Positions 10,901 to 38,489 of a stretch of DNA of 60,000 bases are shown one piece after another. Both the position numbers and the translations under genes were made by a program. The DNA comes from Nematostella vectensis (taxonomy: Eukaryota > Cnidaria > Anthozoa > Actiniaria > Edwardsiidae). Positions within the stretch are counted from its first letter, which is position 1. Each line of letters starts with the position of its first letter. Where the stretch lies: assembly GCF_932526225.1 (NCBI RefSeq), contig NC_064038.1:5442741-5502740 (forward strand), read 5' to 3'. The notes under the pieces were generated by a model. The model was not told where the DNA came from. It did no database searches and saw only the letters and a program-made list of their open reading frames with translations.

Positions 10901-13900
10901 AATAGCAGATTATTTAAAATAACCTACGAACGCCCAAGGACGACCTGTTATAGCTGTTTTTTAATGTAGCATTTTTTTGGGCAGGTTTGAGCAAATCTTT
11001 ACACCAGAATATGGCAATTGCTTCACGTTTAACTCCGGCAAGTTACACGATTTGGCTGTGACTGAGGCGGGTGACACGGAGGGTAAGTGACGAATCGACT
11101 TGAGGGCTCAAAAGGGCTCATCTTTTAGGGCAGTCCGTAAATCCTTATAGTTACATTGATCCTGCTCTGATGAGATCTTATACTACTTATCTTGTTTTGC
11201 AGAGTCAACTATAGCATTATTTTAATTTTCAGGTCTCCGGTTCAAGCACTGTCGGATAGCGCTCGGTTGTGTGTCGGGCAGTGCTCGTCTATTTTGAGCG
11301 ATACTATGCTTGTTTCGGGTAGTTATCGGTAATTATGTGTTATCTCAGCTCTTTTCTTGTTGTTTAACAACAAGCAGTGGGACATAGTTGGGACAGATAG
11401 TACTCGGTTGTGTGTCGGTAGTGCTCGGTTAATTTTCGGGCAGTGCTATCGAGGATATGTCGGTTAATGCTCGACTTGTGTCGTGTAGCTCGGTAGTTAT
11501 TATATATTTTAGTTCTTTCCCTGTTATTTTACATTATTTAACAGTGGGACACAATGGTGCATGAAAAGCTCGCCGTGGGTCGGGTGATACTCAGTTAAAA
11601 GCGGGTGATTCTCAGGAAATAGCGAGCTTAGGCGGAGTGTCAAAGACGACGCTCAAGTTGTATTTGTCCGCGCGCTAAAAGAAAAATGTGCTGCCGGTGG
11701 TCAGATTTTTATCAGAGAACTCACCCCCCGCCCCCACTCCGGAAAAATTAGGCCCACTTTTTTCGGATTTCGCAACCCACAAGAAAAATCCTGGGTACGG
11801 GCATGAAGTGGTAACTGATGTGTGTCAGGTAGTGCGCGAGTGGGTTTCGGCTAGGGCTCGAGTGTGTGTCGAGTAGTGCTCGAGTTGGTGTCGGGTAGTG
11901 CTCGAGTGTTTCATGTAGTTCCCAAATGTGTTTCGGTAAGTGCTCGGGTGTGTGTCCAGTAGTGCTCGAGTGGGTGTCGGGTAGTGCTCGAGTGTGTCAG
12001 GTAGTTACCGAGTGTGTGTCAGGTAGTGCTCGGTGTCAGGTACTTATCGGTAGTTGTGTGTTATCACAGGCCTTTCCCTCTTGCTTAACACCGAGCAATG
12101 GGACTACATGGGCGCAGTGTCACCCTCGATAGGAGCGATCGTCGATGTGCACCATCCTGATGATATAGAGGTACCTGCTGTACGCGGTATCACGGTGTCA
12201 CCGGGACAAGCTACGTCCATTGGATTAGTCTTGGCAAGTATAGGTGGTATAGGAGGAGTAGTGGGGGAGTCTTGGCAAGTATAGGTGGTATAGGAGGAGT
12301 AGTGGGAGAGTCTTGGCAAGTATAGGTGGTATAGAAGGAGTAGTTGGGGAGGGTTGGCAAGTATAGGTGGTATAGGATGAGTAGTGGGGGAGTCTTGGCA
12401 AGTATAGGTGGTATAGGAGGAGTATTGGGGGAGTCTTGGCAAGTATAGGTGGTATAGGAGGAGTAGTGGGGGAGGGTTGGCAAGTATAGATGGTATAGGA
12501 GTAGTAGTGGGGGAGTCTTAGCAAGTATATGTGGTAAAGGAGGTGTGGTGGGGAGTCTATGCAAATATAGGTGGTATAGGATGAGTAGTGGGGGAGTCTT
12601 GGCAAGTATAGGTGGTATAGGAGGAGTAGTGGGGGAGGGCTGGCAAGTATAGATGGTATAGGAGTAGTAGTGGGGGAGTCTTAGCAAGTATATGTGGTAA
12701 AGGAGGTGTGGTGGGGAGTCTAGGCAAATATAGGTGGTATAGGATGAGTAGTGGGAGAGTCTTGGCAAGTATAGGTGGTATAGGAGGAGTAGTGGGGGAG
12801 TCTTTGCAAGTATAGGTGGTATAGGAGGAGTAGTGGGGGAGTCTTGGCAAGTATAGGTGGTATAGGAGGAGTAGTTGGGGAGTCTTAGCAAGTATAGGTG
12901 GTATAGGAGGAGTAGTGGGAGAGTCTTGGCAAGTATAGGTGGTATAGGAGGAGTAGTGGGGGAGTCTAGGCAAGTATAGGTGGTATAGGAGGAGTAGTGG
13001 AGGAGTCTTGGCAAGTATAGGTGGTATAGAAGGAGTAGTGGGGGAGTCTTGGCAAGTATAGGTGGTATAGGAGGAGTAGTGGGGGAGTCTAGGCAAGTAT
13101 AGGTGGTATAGGAGGAGTAGTGGAGGAGTCTTGGCAAGTATAGGTGGTATAGAAGGAGTAGTGGGGGAGTCGTGGCAAGTATAGGTGGTATAGAAGGAGT
13201 AGTGGGGGAGTCTTGGCAAGTATAGGTTGTATAGGAGGAGTAGTGGGGGAGTCTAGGCAAGTATAGCTCCCAAAGACAATATCGTCTACCTGTCTTCTAT
13301 ACAAGTGTGTGGGTGGGGAGGGGATATTTCTTAAGTGGCGTTATAGGGATGTTTCTATAGGGATCCATGTACCGCTTGGACTCGCCTTATAGCAAAACCG
13401 GCTGCAAGTCAATAGATACTCCAACCATCTACAAGAATAAGATTTACAGCGCCGAGGTAAGATGCATCGCACGCTAGAGACAACCACTCTCATTCTCCAG
13501 GGGCAAGGATGCAAGTCGCAAAGCCCGTTGACAGTTGACAACGTTTTGACATTCGTCTGTATGACGGAAAGCGCTCGAATACACGTCGGGTAGCGCTTAG
13601 TTTATCCACCTCAGTTTATCGGGGTATTATGTTTATATATATTATATTTGTAAATCGGGTTGTTATCAGCTTTGTATGCAGGGACGTAACCATGATTTAT
13701 AACAAAAGCGGGCCCAATAACGACCACATAAGAAGACATTTCCTCTTGTATTTTTAGTAATGTCTCATTCATTTACTGTATTTTTTGCTGCTGGAAGAGA
13801 GGGATTTGGCCCCCAGGGGCGTCCCTGGTATGATTGATTGGTATGATCGTTGATGGTTTTCGTAGGCTTGTTATCGCGGCTGCTTGATAGCGAAGTCGCT

Positions 13901-16900
13901 GGAAAAGTGCGGTTGCGTTGAGTCTCGAATGCAAGTTGGCCTCACAGCCCAGACCTGCGACCCTTTCAACAAAACTCTTAGTAAGATATCATTATCTAAA
14001 TTCAAATAACACAAAGCACAAGTTTACCGTACTTACATAGCACAAGTACTGCCGCTTTCAATATCCTGCGAGCTCTCTCCGACGACCAACAGCTACATCG
14101 CCTCCTGGCTCCCGTTAACCGAAACTGGCTTTCAATCAAGGCACAGACCAATCAAAACGCACCAAATGTATTCCGTTAGCTTGAATGTCGGAGGCCAGAA
14201 AATGGTAACTATTGACGAGCGAGTTCGCAGAATATTCAGAATCGCAGTAGAACGCGATACATGGATTAATAATGTTCCACACATGTGGCTTGGTGATTAT
14301 TTGTTTATTTGTATATTTATTCCTCTGTACCCCCAACATAGGTCAATGAACATGGTTTCATTTGAAATTAGAAATTGGAATTTTAATTAAAAGCACTTGC
14401 AGTAATTTAGGATTTGCCTCCATTGCATTCATTTTTGAGTAGCCAGTATGGGTGGATCCAGGGTTTCTAACAACAACTAGCCAATGGGTGGGCGCACCAA
14501 TATGTAATGCATGAACAGGAGGTATATTTGTGGAGTTTAATAACATTTTTTAGAATAATCAGTTGCGGTACTTGAAAACTACAGTATGGCATCTAAATCT
14601 TTGGAGTGCTGTTACATCCTTGATATATTCTTCACAAGGTCAAAGCTAAGAAAATATATACATAGTGGAACTTCTATGAAGGGAAATAAGAATTGACTAT
14701 TAGACTCTTGAAAAACATTCTCGTTGACTAAGACACCTTGAACTTTGACAGCCTTTTTCACACCAAGGCTTAGTATTTGTTAACTTTCATACTGCATATT
14801 TAATATTATTGAATGTTATTGAGTGCTTGCTTGCTTGATCCATTTGGAGGGGCCAATACAATTCATATAAAAATGGACAGATTTTTAATTTTATTAAAAA
14901 AACATTCTAATAGACCCTAGATCCCCCTAAAACTACCCCTATTAGTCAACACAAAAAGGCGTTAGATGCTGGCTCCGCTTTTAGGCAGTGCCTAAATCTA
15001 TATATTACTGCTCCACACTAATGAGTGCGAGTTTATGTGTAAAGGGAGATAGAAGAAGCGAGGAGTTGTGAGGAAAGGATCATCCTTATCAATTGTCCTC
15101 CCGCTGTTGTAGCTCAGATCGAAAAGAGTCCGTAACCACCCCTCCCCCTAGTTTGGTCAGTCGCCTAATGTCATGCCTGTTATTCTCGTCGCAGGAAAAT
15201 GCATCGAGGAAGTTGTTGACTTCAACTCATGCAGCTGTCCACCCGCTTGCAGGTTGGTAAGCTGCCGGTGGTGTACCGAATTACTCCTGAGTAGAACCCG
15301 ATAGTGTACCGAATTACTCCCGAGTAGAACCCGATAGAGACTGAAAAACGATACCGAGTCACTACCGACAACAATAATATATAGCTTTAGCATTCCCTAA
15401 AATCTCCAAATGACGAAATCTTTGCTTATTTTCGCCTAATAAGTTAAGAAATATGAAATATTATTATATTTCTGTTTTTGACGACGTCAACTATTTTAAA
15501 GATAACGCGACCAAATTGTTATGCTCCCTTGCCTCCACCCTTGACATCTACATGACACATAACTAGTTTAGTTGTCATTCGATGTCTCGGCATCTGGGTT
15601 TTACTTTTAGTGACGTCATCGATGACGTCACGTGACCATCTCATTGCACCTCACTTGAAACATTCATGACACCTACCAAGTTTGGTTGTCATACGATGTT
15701 TTTTTTAATAAAATTAAATATTTTTTTATTCTGATGACGTCAGGATATTTTGCTTCTAGTAACGTTATTGATGACGTCACAATCATGTGACTATATTGGT
15801 GCACCCCCCTGACACCTTCATGACACATAACAAGCTTGGTTTTCTTATATGATGTTTCGTTCATGAGATATAAATATTTTTGTTCTTAATGAAATCGGAA
15901 TATTTTTGCTTTAAGTGACGTCATCGATGACGTCACAAATCCATTTTTTTACCCCCCTTCTCAAATATGACACATGCCAAGTTTGGTTGTGAAACAATGT
16001 TTCTTTCAAGAGATATAAATGTTTTTGCTTTTAATCACGTTTTTGCTTAAGTCACGTTAAGCCAAGTGACGTCATCGATGACGTCACACAACACGTGATC
16101 ATATTGTTGCATCCCCCTTGACACCTACATGACACCTACCGAGTTTGGTTGCCATGTTTTCTTCGTGAAATATAAATATTTTGATTTTGATGACGTCAGC
16201 ATATTTTTTGCTTCTAGTGACGTCATTGGTGACGTCACAAATCACATGACGCATCATGATCACACACGCTTCGCTATGTCCCGCCGAATAGTACAGAATG
16301 ATTGACGAGCATTGACTAGTCACTTCCGAAATGACGTGCTAGTTGCTTCGAGCTTTTCTCGAATATTGCTAATCCATACAAATAAGAGGTATCTGAACAT
16401 TTCTATATCTTATTCTTTTCATTCATTTTTCAGGGAAATGAAATTTGAATTTTCTGCTTCCACCAGTGTTTGGCCAAGTGAGCCTTATTGGGTGAGCATC
16501 GCTGGTGCTGTGATGTCATCATCATCATCATCATCATCACCATCACCATCACCAACACCAACACCCCCATCATCACCATCACCATCACCACCACCATCAC
16601 CACCACCACCATCACCATCGCCATTACCGTCACCATCACCACCAACACCATCATCGCCATCGCCATCGCCATCGCCATCGCCACCATCATCACCACCATC
16701 GCCAACATCACCACCATCGCCAACACCATCATCGCCAACACCATCATCGCCAGCACCATCATCGCCAACACCACCATCGCCAACACCATCATCGCCGTCG
16801 CCACACCATCACCATCACCACCATCGCCAACACCATCATCGCCAACACCATCATCACCACCATCACCATCACCATCACCATCACCATCACCATCACCATC

Positions 16901-18395
16901 ACCATCACCTTCACCTTCACCTTCACCTTCACCATCACCATTACCATCCCCACCATCGCCATCGCTAGGTTGCGCTCGGAACCATGAGCTGTAACTCGCA
17001 GTGCTTCATGGGTACCAAATGAATAAGCCAATATGAGCGTAAATAAAAGCAAAGTTTTGGAAATCTATAGCACTGTTGTTTTTATGTCGCGAATCAAAGT
17101 ACTAATTAACAAACTATGAACTTGTAATGAATATCTAACACAAGGGAGCGTAGCGTGCGAGCAGTGTCAACACGATATAAAGTGACACAGGGTTGGTTGT
17201 TTATATGCTGTAAACATTGGCGAACCCAAGCGCTTTTTACACGGGTAATAATACTTTCGGATAAAGTCTTTGTCTTTTCTACTAATATTTTGTCCTATTT
17301 TTGTAGACATTTTTGAAGGAAGCGTATGACTCTCGAAACACCAGCCGCTCATTCGCATCTTTTCCAGACTCGAGGTAACAGACGCCGACAGCGTCCTCGC
17401 GATTCAGATTTAACCCTTTTTGCCTGCATTCAGTCATTATGTGGGTGTCATGTGTTTGGTGTATAAGTCGGTTAAAACATCTTGACTGGGGTGTTTTTTT
17501 GTCTGGTCATTTTCGGCGAAAACTCGGGATGCTTCGGGTTATGAGCGTAGGAGGTAGTTGAATATGGACTGGATGTTTTCGCTAAGGCAGAGGGGATAGG
17601 TTTTCGCTAAGGCAGAGGGGATAAGCTTTTATACTTACTATTATTCTTTTTTATATTTAGGGGGGTGCTCAATTTTGTTGTATCTGCTAAAACAATTTTA
17701 CTGTAAAAACCTTCCTCGATCGTATGTCTAAAGCTCACAGGCGTGTCGTGGAGTGCTCGATGATTTCTCGGGATACTATTGGGGTATCGTCAAGACGGCC
17801 GTCTCTAAATAAGCTGCCTCTTACAATAACTTTCTGTCTGTAATTGCAGAGGTAACCTTTTAGCGGTTAATATCTTCTTCAAAGACATGAGCATTACAAT
17901 AAAAACAGAGACTTTTAGTTACGAGGTAAGCGTCACTACCCTTGTTACAAGAAGAGACTTGGTTACGAGGTGTTAGCGGTGGTAGAGAGCGTGACGATCC
18001 TGCACAATCCGATTGTCATGTCATGTATGATCACGTGGGTAGGGTATACCGGGCGATGGTACATGACATTTGATATGCGCATGTCGCTCAGCGCGGGCTT
18101 CCTGTGTCTACAGTAACATAACGATTCGTGCGCATCACCACGTGCCCTTCGTCCCCAGTTTCCGCGCAGTCCTAAGTTGGCTTCACCCTACGAAGCTTCT
18201 AAACCAAATCACTATTTTTCTCAATTGCAGTTTTCAAATCTGGTGGCTGATGTTGGCGGTCAGCTCGGCCTGTTTGTCGGCATGTCTGTCCTTTCCATCA
18301 TGGAGTACTGGGAGCTGTTGATCGACCTCGGCACCGCGCTACTGAGACGCGACAAGACACTGCGTGTCGCGGTGGCCTCAAAGCCTGAAACCTAG
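7929..18395 (+). CDS. DEG/ENaC-family ligand- or acid-gated sodium channel, complete, 451 aa
   Basis: Twelve exons join in phase: 7929-8234, 9076-9100, 10194-10326, 10985-11082, 12070-12227, 13361-13456, 13866-13980, 15195-15252, 16434-16491, 17307-17374, 17850-17925 and 18231-18395 (TAG). The N-terminus has TTTAHGIG with the conserved His-Gly, then TM1 at about residues 34-51. The ectodomain carries FTPEYGNCFTFNSG, a Cys-rich segment (ACYRGCL...EKCGCVES) and SASTSVWPS. TM2 in the last exon has GGQLGLFVGMSVLSIMEY, the G-x-S selectivity-filter region. These are plasma-membrane trimeric cation channels; cnidarian relatives include the peptide-gated HyNaC and ASIC/FaNaC-like proteins, and the ligand cannot be told from sequence. 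The 25-nt exon and the weak donor at 12228 (A|GTCTTG) are the least certain parts, but phase arithmetic supports both. Length is slightly short for the family. Confidence 0.88.
9230..9965. repeat. ~62-67-bp minisatellite in channel intron
   Basis: About eleven copies containing CACTGAGGACACTGGCCCTG, TGGTACCATTCTCAGTGACA and CTAACACACATAGAACC lie between the exons at 9076-9100 and 10194-10326. Confidence 0.9.
11235..12055. repeat. degenerate TCGGGTAGTGCTCGAG-type repeats
   Basis: Loose tandem copies of GTGTCGGGTAGTGCTCGAG separated by unique sequence, in the intron before the exon at 12070. Confidence 0.7.
12228..13266. repeat. 42-bp minisatellite starting at an exon/intron junction
   Basis: About 25 copies of a 42-bp unit (GTCTTGGCAAGTATAGGTGG followed by TATAGGAGGAGTAGTGGGGG and AG). 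The first base is the first base of the intron after the exon 12070-12227. A 42-bp unit is in frame, so long Pro/Tyr-rich open frames appear on the minus strand; they are not genes. Confidence 0.95.
13680..13835. mobile_element. probable MITE related to 5774-5921, reverse orientation
   Basis: Its reverse complement shares AATACAGTAAATGAATGAGA with the element at 5774-5921. It lies in the intron before the exon at 13866. Boundaries are approximate. Confidence 0.35.
15530..16260. repeat. complex repeat with paired CRE palindromes
   Basis: Four or five diverged copies of a 120-200-bp unit containing GACACCTACCAAGTTTGGTT and a palindromic pair of CRE sites, TGACGTCATCGATGACGTCA. The palindrome is perfect at 15610-15631, 15915-15936 and 16066-16087, and imperfect near 15767 and 16217. 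It is intronic in the channel gene. Confidence 0.8.
16509..16966. repeat. (ATC/ACC)n triplet microsatellite
   Basis: About 460 bp of CATCAC/CACCAT/CATCGC triplets beginning 18 bp after the donor of the exon 16434-16491. Frames across it give Ser-Pro, His or Met-Val runs and are not genes. Confidence 0.95.
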
Positions 18396-19015
18396 CACCG
18401 CGCTACACAGACGATAGATGACAAAGCATGTTGCCGTGGCCTCAAAGACCGAACCTAGCACAGCGCTACTCAGAAAAGACACGGTATGTTGCCGTGGCCT
18501 CAAAGACCGAACCTAGCACCGCGCTACTCAGAAAAGACACGGTATGTTGCCGTGGCCTCAAAGACCGAACCTAGCACCGCGCTTACTCAAAAAAGACACA
18601 GTATGTTGCAGTGGCCTCAAAGACCGAATCTAGCACCGCGCTACTCAGAAAAGACACGGTATGTTGCCGTGGCCTCAAAGACCGAACCTAGCACCGCGAT
18701 ACTCAGAAAAGACACGGTATGTTGCCGTGGCCTCAAAGACCGAACCTAGCACCGCGCTACTCAGAAAAGACACGGTATGTTGCCGTGGCCTCAAAGACCG
18801 AACTTAGCACCGCGCTACTCAGAAAAGACACGGTATGTTGCCATGGCCTCAAAGACCGAACTTAGCACCGCGCTACTCAGAAAAGACACGGTATGTTGCC
18901 GTGGCCTCAAAGACCGAACTTAGCACCGCGCTACTCAGAAAAGACAAAACACGGTGTGTAGAGGATGCCTCAAAGCCTGAAACTTAGCACCGCGCTACAC
19001 AGACAAGACACGGCG
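18331..19015. repeat. 58-bp minisatellite derived from the channel's last codons
   Basis: The first unit is the end of the coding exon (GCACCGCGCTACTGAGACGC to CCTGAAACCTAG). Further units start at 18395, 18458 and 18516, and then repeat every 58 bp (CACGGTATGTTGCCGTGGCC etc.). Central copies are nearly identical; the edge copies resemble the founding exon sequence more. Confidence 0.9.
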
Positions 19016-21461
19016 TCTTGAACATGCGTCCCTGATACCATAGTGACGTTGATATCGGACAACAGTGTTGGTTTGTCACAAATGACGTTGGTATCCTGAC
19101 GAGCCGCAGTAAGTAAGCGTTGTCATGGCAATGGGGGCGTTGTCAATAGCCAAGAAATCACGTGACGTCTTTGTTGACGCCCTCTTTTTTTTTGCATCAA
19201 ATAAAAACAAAAGGACGTATTCAGCTCTTACAAATCAGCCAGAAAGTTGCTATTGAAGGATTCAATTTTTCGTCGCTATCTGAGGTGACGGCTGCAGAAA
19301 TCAGTGGTAAACCAACCTGGCGTTAGTTTGCCACTCAAGAAAGTGATAAAGGGATTTTTAAGTGTAAGTCGCCTATTTGACCCCACCCTCAGGTCCCCCT
19401 ACGCTTTTTTCTCCCGATTCGTGGGTGAGACTCACGATATACAAAAACTGTCTCGAGATTATTTTATTTGCAACACATATCCAAATAAAGTTATAACCAC
19501 ACTCTTACAAACCGACCATGGTCACTCTGACAGACAAGAGTATATCACTGCCATATGTAACTATACTTGCGCTCACGAAGGCCAGCCTTCGAGGCGGAAA
19601 TAAAAACACTATTATGCCGACACACTGAAGATGGGCTATGTACAAGCTGTTATACATATAATATATAGATGGTAAAACTATAAGTGTCGTGGGGTCTCTC
19701 ACTATTATTACTATTGTTGTTATGTCGCCATTTTAATTATACTGAATCATATGCGCTTTTATGTGTTTTAAGAGGCGTTCTTCTTGGCAAGAAAGCCTAT
19801 GCCAATTAAATAATAATTTTGCTTGGACTTTTAGTACTACAAATTCTAAAATAAAAAAAGTTATCATAATAAAAACACAGCTAAAACAGCAAAGTCACGC
19901 AAGCTGTTCACGCAATCTGGTCACGCAAGTTGGACATACTACCTAGGAGTGTCACAGTACGATGCAAAAACAGGGCTAGATTTTGGCAATTAAGTTTAAA
20001 AGCACTTTCTCGTCTTTACCTAGATAAGGTCTAAGCCTCGAGTATTCCGTAGGCCATGATTTTCGCAAGAATCTGCCATTTCATGAGAAGCGAGAGATTG
20101 AATGAAGAATCGAACATGGATCTTCATGGTTTCTTGGCCCTTAGGGAGTGTTCATTAAATATCCTGATTGGGGGGGGGGGGGGACATAGGACACCTTTCA
20201 GAGCCCCACTACAGTTTTTTTGGTGCCCCACTCGAGGCCATACGATTTCAGTAGAAGTCATAAAAAATCAGAGCCCATCCCCCCCTCTTTTAGGGGGTAT
20301 TATAAGGAACACTCCCTTCAGGGTATTTGATGAACACTCCCTTAAGGAATGGAAACAATAAACCTCGGCCCACGTGAAAGTTGCGCACACGAGATGCGCA
20401 GACAAGATAATGAGCGAACCCTTTTAAAATCTTTTGCATGCAGTGTTCACTGTTTTATAAAGACTGACGACCATAATTACATTTTACAAATAGTTAACTA
20501 ATAAATCTTCTATGGAATAATCTGTACAAGCAACGTCATAGGATGACGATCACGCAAAAACCTTTTTTGAATAAACAAAGAGCTAATGTGGATATAATTA
20601 ATTCCGAACACTGTATATACAAAGATTAGGAAAATTGTGGATTGTTTTAAGTAGTTTAACACTTTTCAGCAAAATACAGACCAGAAACTTGTTAGTATAA
20701 TATAATTTTTTTCATTTCAACTGCCAAGAAAAAAACGCGTCATATTTTTTTTTATAATGAATAGAATAATTTGTGAACGAATTGAATTCGGTAATAACAA
20801 GGTAAGCGAACTAATTATTGCTTTTGTCTAAAGAATAAACAAACTGCCACCACAGACGGTTCACTACTGCTAGGAGGGTGCCCTAACGATCACTTGCCGA
20901 ATATAGTCCGAAAACGAGTCGACCAATTAACGAGCGAACTCGGACAAATGTCGGCTGGGTAGGGAAAGGTTCTTTGAGTTAAGAATTTTTTCTGTGATAA
21001 AGTCTAAAAATAAGACGTTAAATAGCTATGGTGGATCTATAATAGTGCTATGGTACAGTTATATTTCAGGTTTTCTAGAAATAAATTAAGGGATCGTGAG
21101 GCAAATTGAGTTTGTCGGCAGTCTTTCTTTTCTTTCTTCTTTTACCGTAGAAATTCACATAGAAAGCAAGGAAAAGAAGGATAGGGAAGAAATAAAAAAT
21201 GCAAAAAAAATACAAATATACCTTCTATGGAAAAGATCTTAGAAAAACTTTAAATTCTAGAGCTTTTTTTTCTAACCAAGGCTACAGTAAATTAAACCTT
21301 AACGAAGGCCAGTAATATACATAGAGCAATATCGTTTCTAGAACATCTAAAAAATAAGATATAAACTATGTATGCACTTCAAGCGCTCGAATAGTTGTGG
21401 CCCGGTCACACTTTGCGAACCCTACCTAAAATGCACAGGGAGCTCGTGACCTCTCTTTAAG
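19016..21461. other. 3' flank of channel gene and of MEF2, no gene seen
   Basis: AATAAA at 19200-19205 is a possible poly(A) signal for the channel gene. A 99-codon open frame at 19304-19603 has no recognisable features. There is a G run at 20170-20182. The rest is AT-rich; 20.3-21.46 kb probably includes the MEF2 3' untranslated region. Confidence 0.45.
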
Positions 21462-35709
<14,248 letters not shown>

Positions 35710-37522
35710 CTGAAAGGTAACGGGAGAAATGGTACTGTGAGTTGTTGAATCATTTAGTGAAAACAGAAATTACCTGCTAGATTTTGAGTGCGTGTACACC
35801 GAATAATCTTCAGCACAGTTTGCCCCCAATAAACATGTTTTGGTTATACTAACTTTCGTTATGTATTCGATTCCCAATGTCTACAATCGTAAAACGAATG
35901 TCTTTATCTTTAGGAAATAAAAGGGGGACCTAAGCAAGCCCTCCTGGTTGCGATACTACAATGGCAGAAATGTGAGAATCCAATGGCGTGGAATGATGTC
36001 ATTTTATCGCTTCCTCTGCTTCGTCCTCTTGCAGAGGGGAATTTTTTCGATGCCAAAATGATCTCATTTTCGAGTCATTCTAGCAAAGATTTCTGCTAAT
36101 TCATCGTTCACAAGATAAAAAGAATAGTTTCTAGCTGCATTGGGGGAATGTCAATACGAAGTTGCAGGGTAGAATGCGAATTATCACCGGTTAAATATCA
36201 GCTTTGCTGCAGCCCGGAAATAGAGAAAGCACTTACGAAGGCAGAAGGCTTCCCGCCATTTTGGATGTTTCAGGAAATTTGGGACTCAAAATATCAGGAA
36301 TCGAGGCAGCTAAAGATGAAAATTGTACAAATATATATAGACCTTAGATAAAATCAAGGTAAACTTTATATTTGATAAAGAAAAGTTAGGTTTTCTAGCT
36401 ATACGGTTCATCTCTAATGTTTTGCTAAACGAGTTATCGTGTGTGATGAGGAACCTTTCTTGGCGTTCACAACGAATCAAATAATCTACTCGTAAAACCG
36501 CCAATTGCTGAATTTGTATAAAATAATCGCCTAGCTCTTCACCTGAAAGTTTCTAAAAATAAATCAAGAGATCACGCTAAAATATCCGAGTCGGCGGATT
36601 TGAATATAATTATACTTCAGTTGGAGCTTGAAATTTTATGACGCGAAATATTCCACCGGTGTATCCAGGGGTCGTGTGAATTATTCGCTCGATTGTTGGT
36701 TATAAATTCATAACGCGTGCAATTCTCACTTACGCTGATCTGTAGCTGTAAATGCAAATAATATGGCTAAAAATAGGTAAGAGCAGAGTTGTGTACCTTG
36801 GAAATACAATAACTTTCAGACGATAATGATTTGGTACAAAGAGCGAGCTGGTATGCTGAAATGTAGAATTCGACCAAGAAAATATAAGTAACATCTACCA
36901 TAATTGAGACAAAATAATACTCTTCTTTGCAAACGGATGTACTACGAAAACACTATACCAGCAAAGTGGACGATTAACGAAGAGCTTCTGCTCTATTCCG
37001 GTAAATATGGAGGCGAAAACTCAGCAAAAAAATCACAGAGGCCGTAGCGTTTCTGCAGGAAATGCTAAGAAAACTGCCTGTATCAATGGCGAATTTTCCC
37101 CGATTTGATTTGTTTTGGTTATTAAAAAAATCTTGCAGACTCCTTGTACAACCTTATAGCTGTTTATACTTCTTAAGGGACGGAAATAAAATGCAAAGAG
37201 CTATTTTTACCCACCAGTAAATTGCGCTTGCTACAGCTGCCCCACAAAGGTCTATTTGTGGCTCTAGACTCAAGTTTGCATTTTAGGGACAGACCCTGGC
37301 TCATTTGCATATTAGGAGCGGTGTGATGTCACTATGATGTCATACGAAAGTTTGGAGATTTCAGGCCCCAATCAGAAAGCTAAATATTTTCCTAGTTTGT
37401 GCAGATGGTTTGAGAAACTAACAAGTCGGAAAATTAGCGTAAAAGGGGCGTAACAGACGTAACGAACGTAAATAAATTATTGCATTCGTCCTTGATTTTG
37501 GATACGATATATTATACCTCTA

Positions 37523-38489
37523 CAGCGAGATAAGCAGCGTAAAAATTTTAGGAATTTTATTTTTCTGAATTTTAGACGCAAAATATTACAAATACACAAG
37601 TAGCAAGAGCAGTTATCAAATTTAAAACTATTTACTTTGGACATAAATGTACATACTTTGAGACGTTTTTGTTCTTGATCGAAATATTTTATTTGGATGT
37701 CAACAAACATAACAATTTTTGTCGTTTTGTCGTTAAGAAAAATTCTCCCACGTCATACAAGCTTCCTGCTCTCTGATGAGTGACAGTCTTCGTTTGAAGC
37801 GTGAATATCGCATATGCAAAAAACAACTATTTTTTCGTAATTAGAGAGGCTTTCTCGTAAACTGAATCCCGCTATTAGCTCTTGGAAAATATCAGTTTAG
37901 GTATTTCCGCCATAAAAATTGTGAATCCGTAGAACTTTCGCTTTCAACCATGGCCTAAAAGTCATTTGCAGGGTTTTTCCCTTCATAGATTCCTGCGAGA
38001 TAAGCGGCATAAAAATTTTAGGAACTTAGAAAAAAAATTTTCTGAAATGTTAGACGCAAAATATTCGCCTTTGAGAAAAAAAAACAAGTAGCAAGAGAAG
38101 TTATCAAGTTTAAAACTATTTACTTTGGACATAAATGTACATACTTTGAGACGTTTTCTTCTTTATCGACATGTTTTATTTGGATTTCAACAAACATCAT
38201 TTTTTGTCGTTTTGTCGTTAAGAAAAATTCTCCCAAACTTAAACCGAATGCAGCACAAATAGCCTGTGACGTCATACAAGCTTCCTGCTCTCTGATGAGT
38301 GACAGTCTTCGTTTGAAGCGTGAATATTGCATATGCAAAAAAAACAACTCTTTTTTCGTAATTATAGAGGCTTTCTCGTACAATAAATCCCGCTATTACT
38401 TTTTGAAATATATTTGGTTAGGTAGCCATAGAAATAGTGCATCCGTAGAACTTTCGCTTTCAATTATGGCCTAAAAGTCATTTGCAGGG
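37523..38489. repeat. tandem direct duplication, ~454 and ~497 bp
   Basis: Copies at 37523-37976 and 37993-38489 share long stretches (GGACATAAATGTACATACTT, CTTCCTGCTCTCTGATGAGT). The first copy lacks a roughly 34-bp segment present in the second near 38230-38262. Confidence 0.8.

Noticed and set aside
12211-13260. 349-codon minus-strand frame of Pro/Tyr/Leu repeats
   Set aside because: Product of the 42-bp unit (multiple of 3) in an intron of the plus-strand channel gene.
16312-16994. Ser-Pro/His-rich plus-strand and Met/Val-rich minus-strand frames
   Set aside because: Triplet microsatellite translation; only the 58-nt channel exon at 16434-16491 within it is supported.
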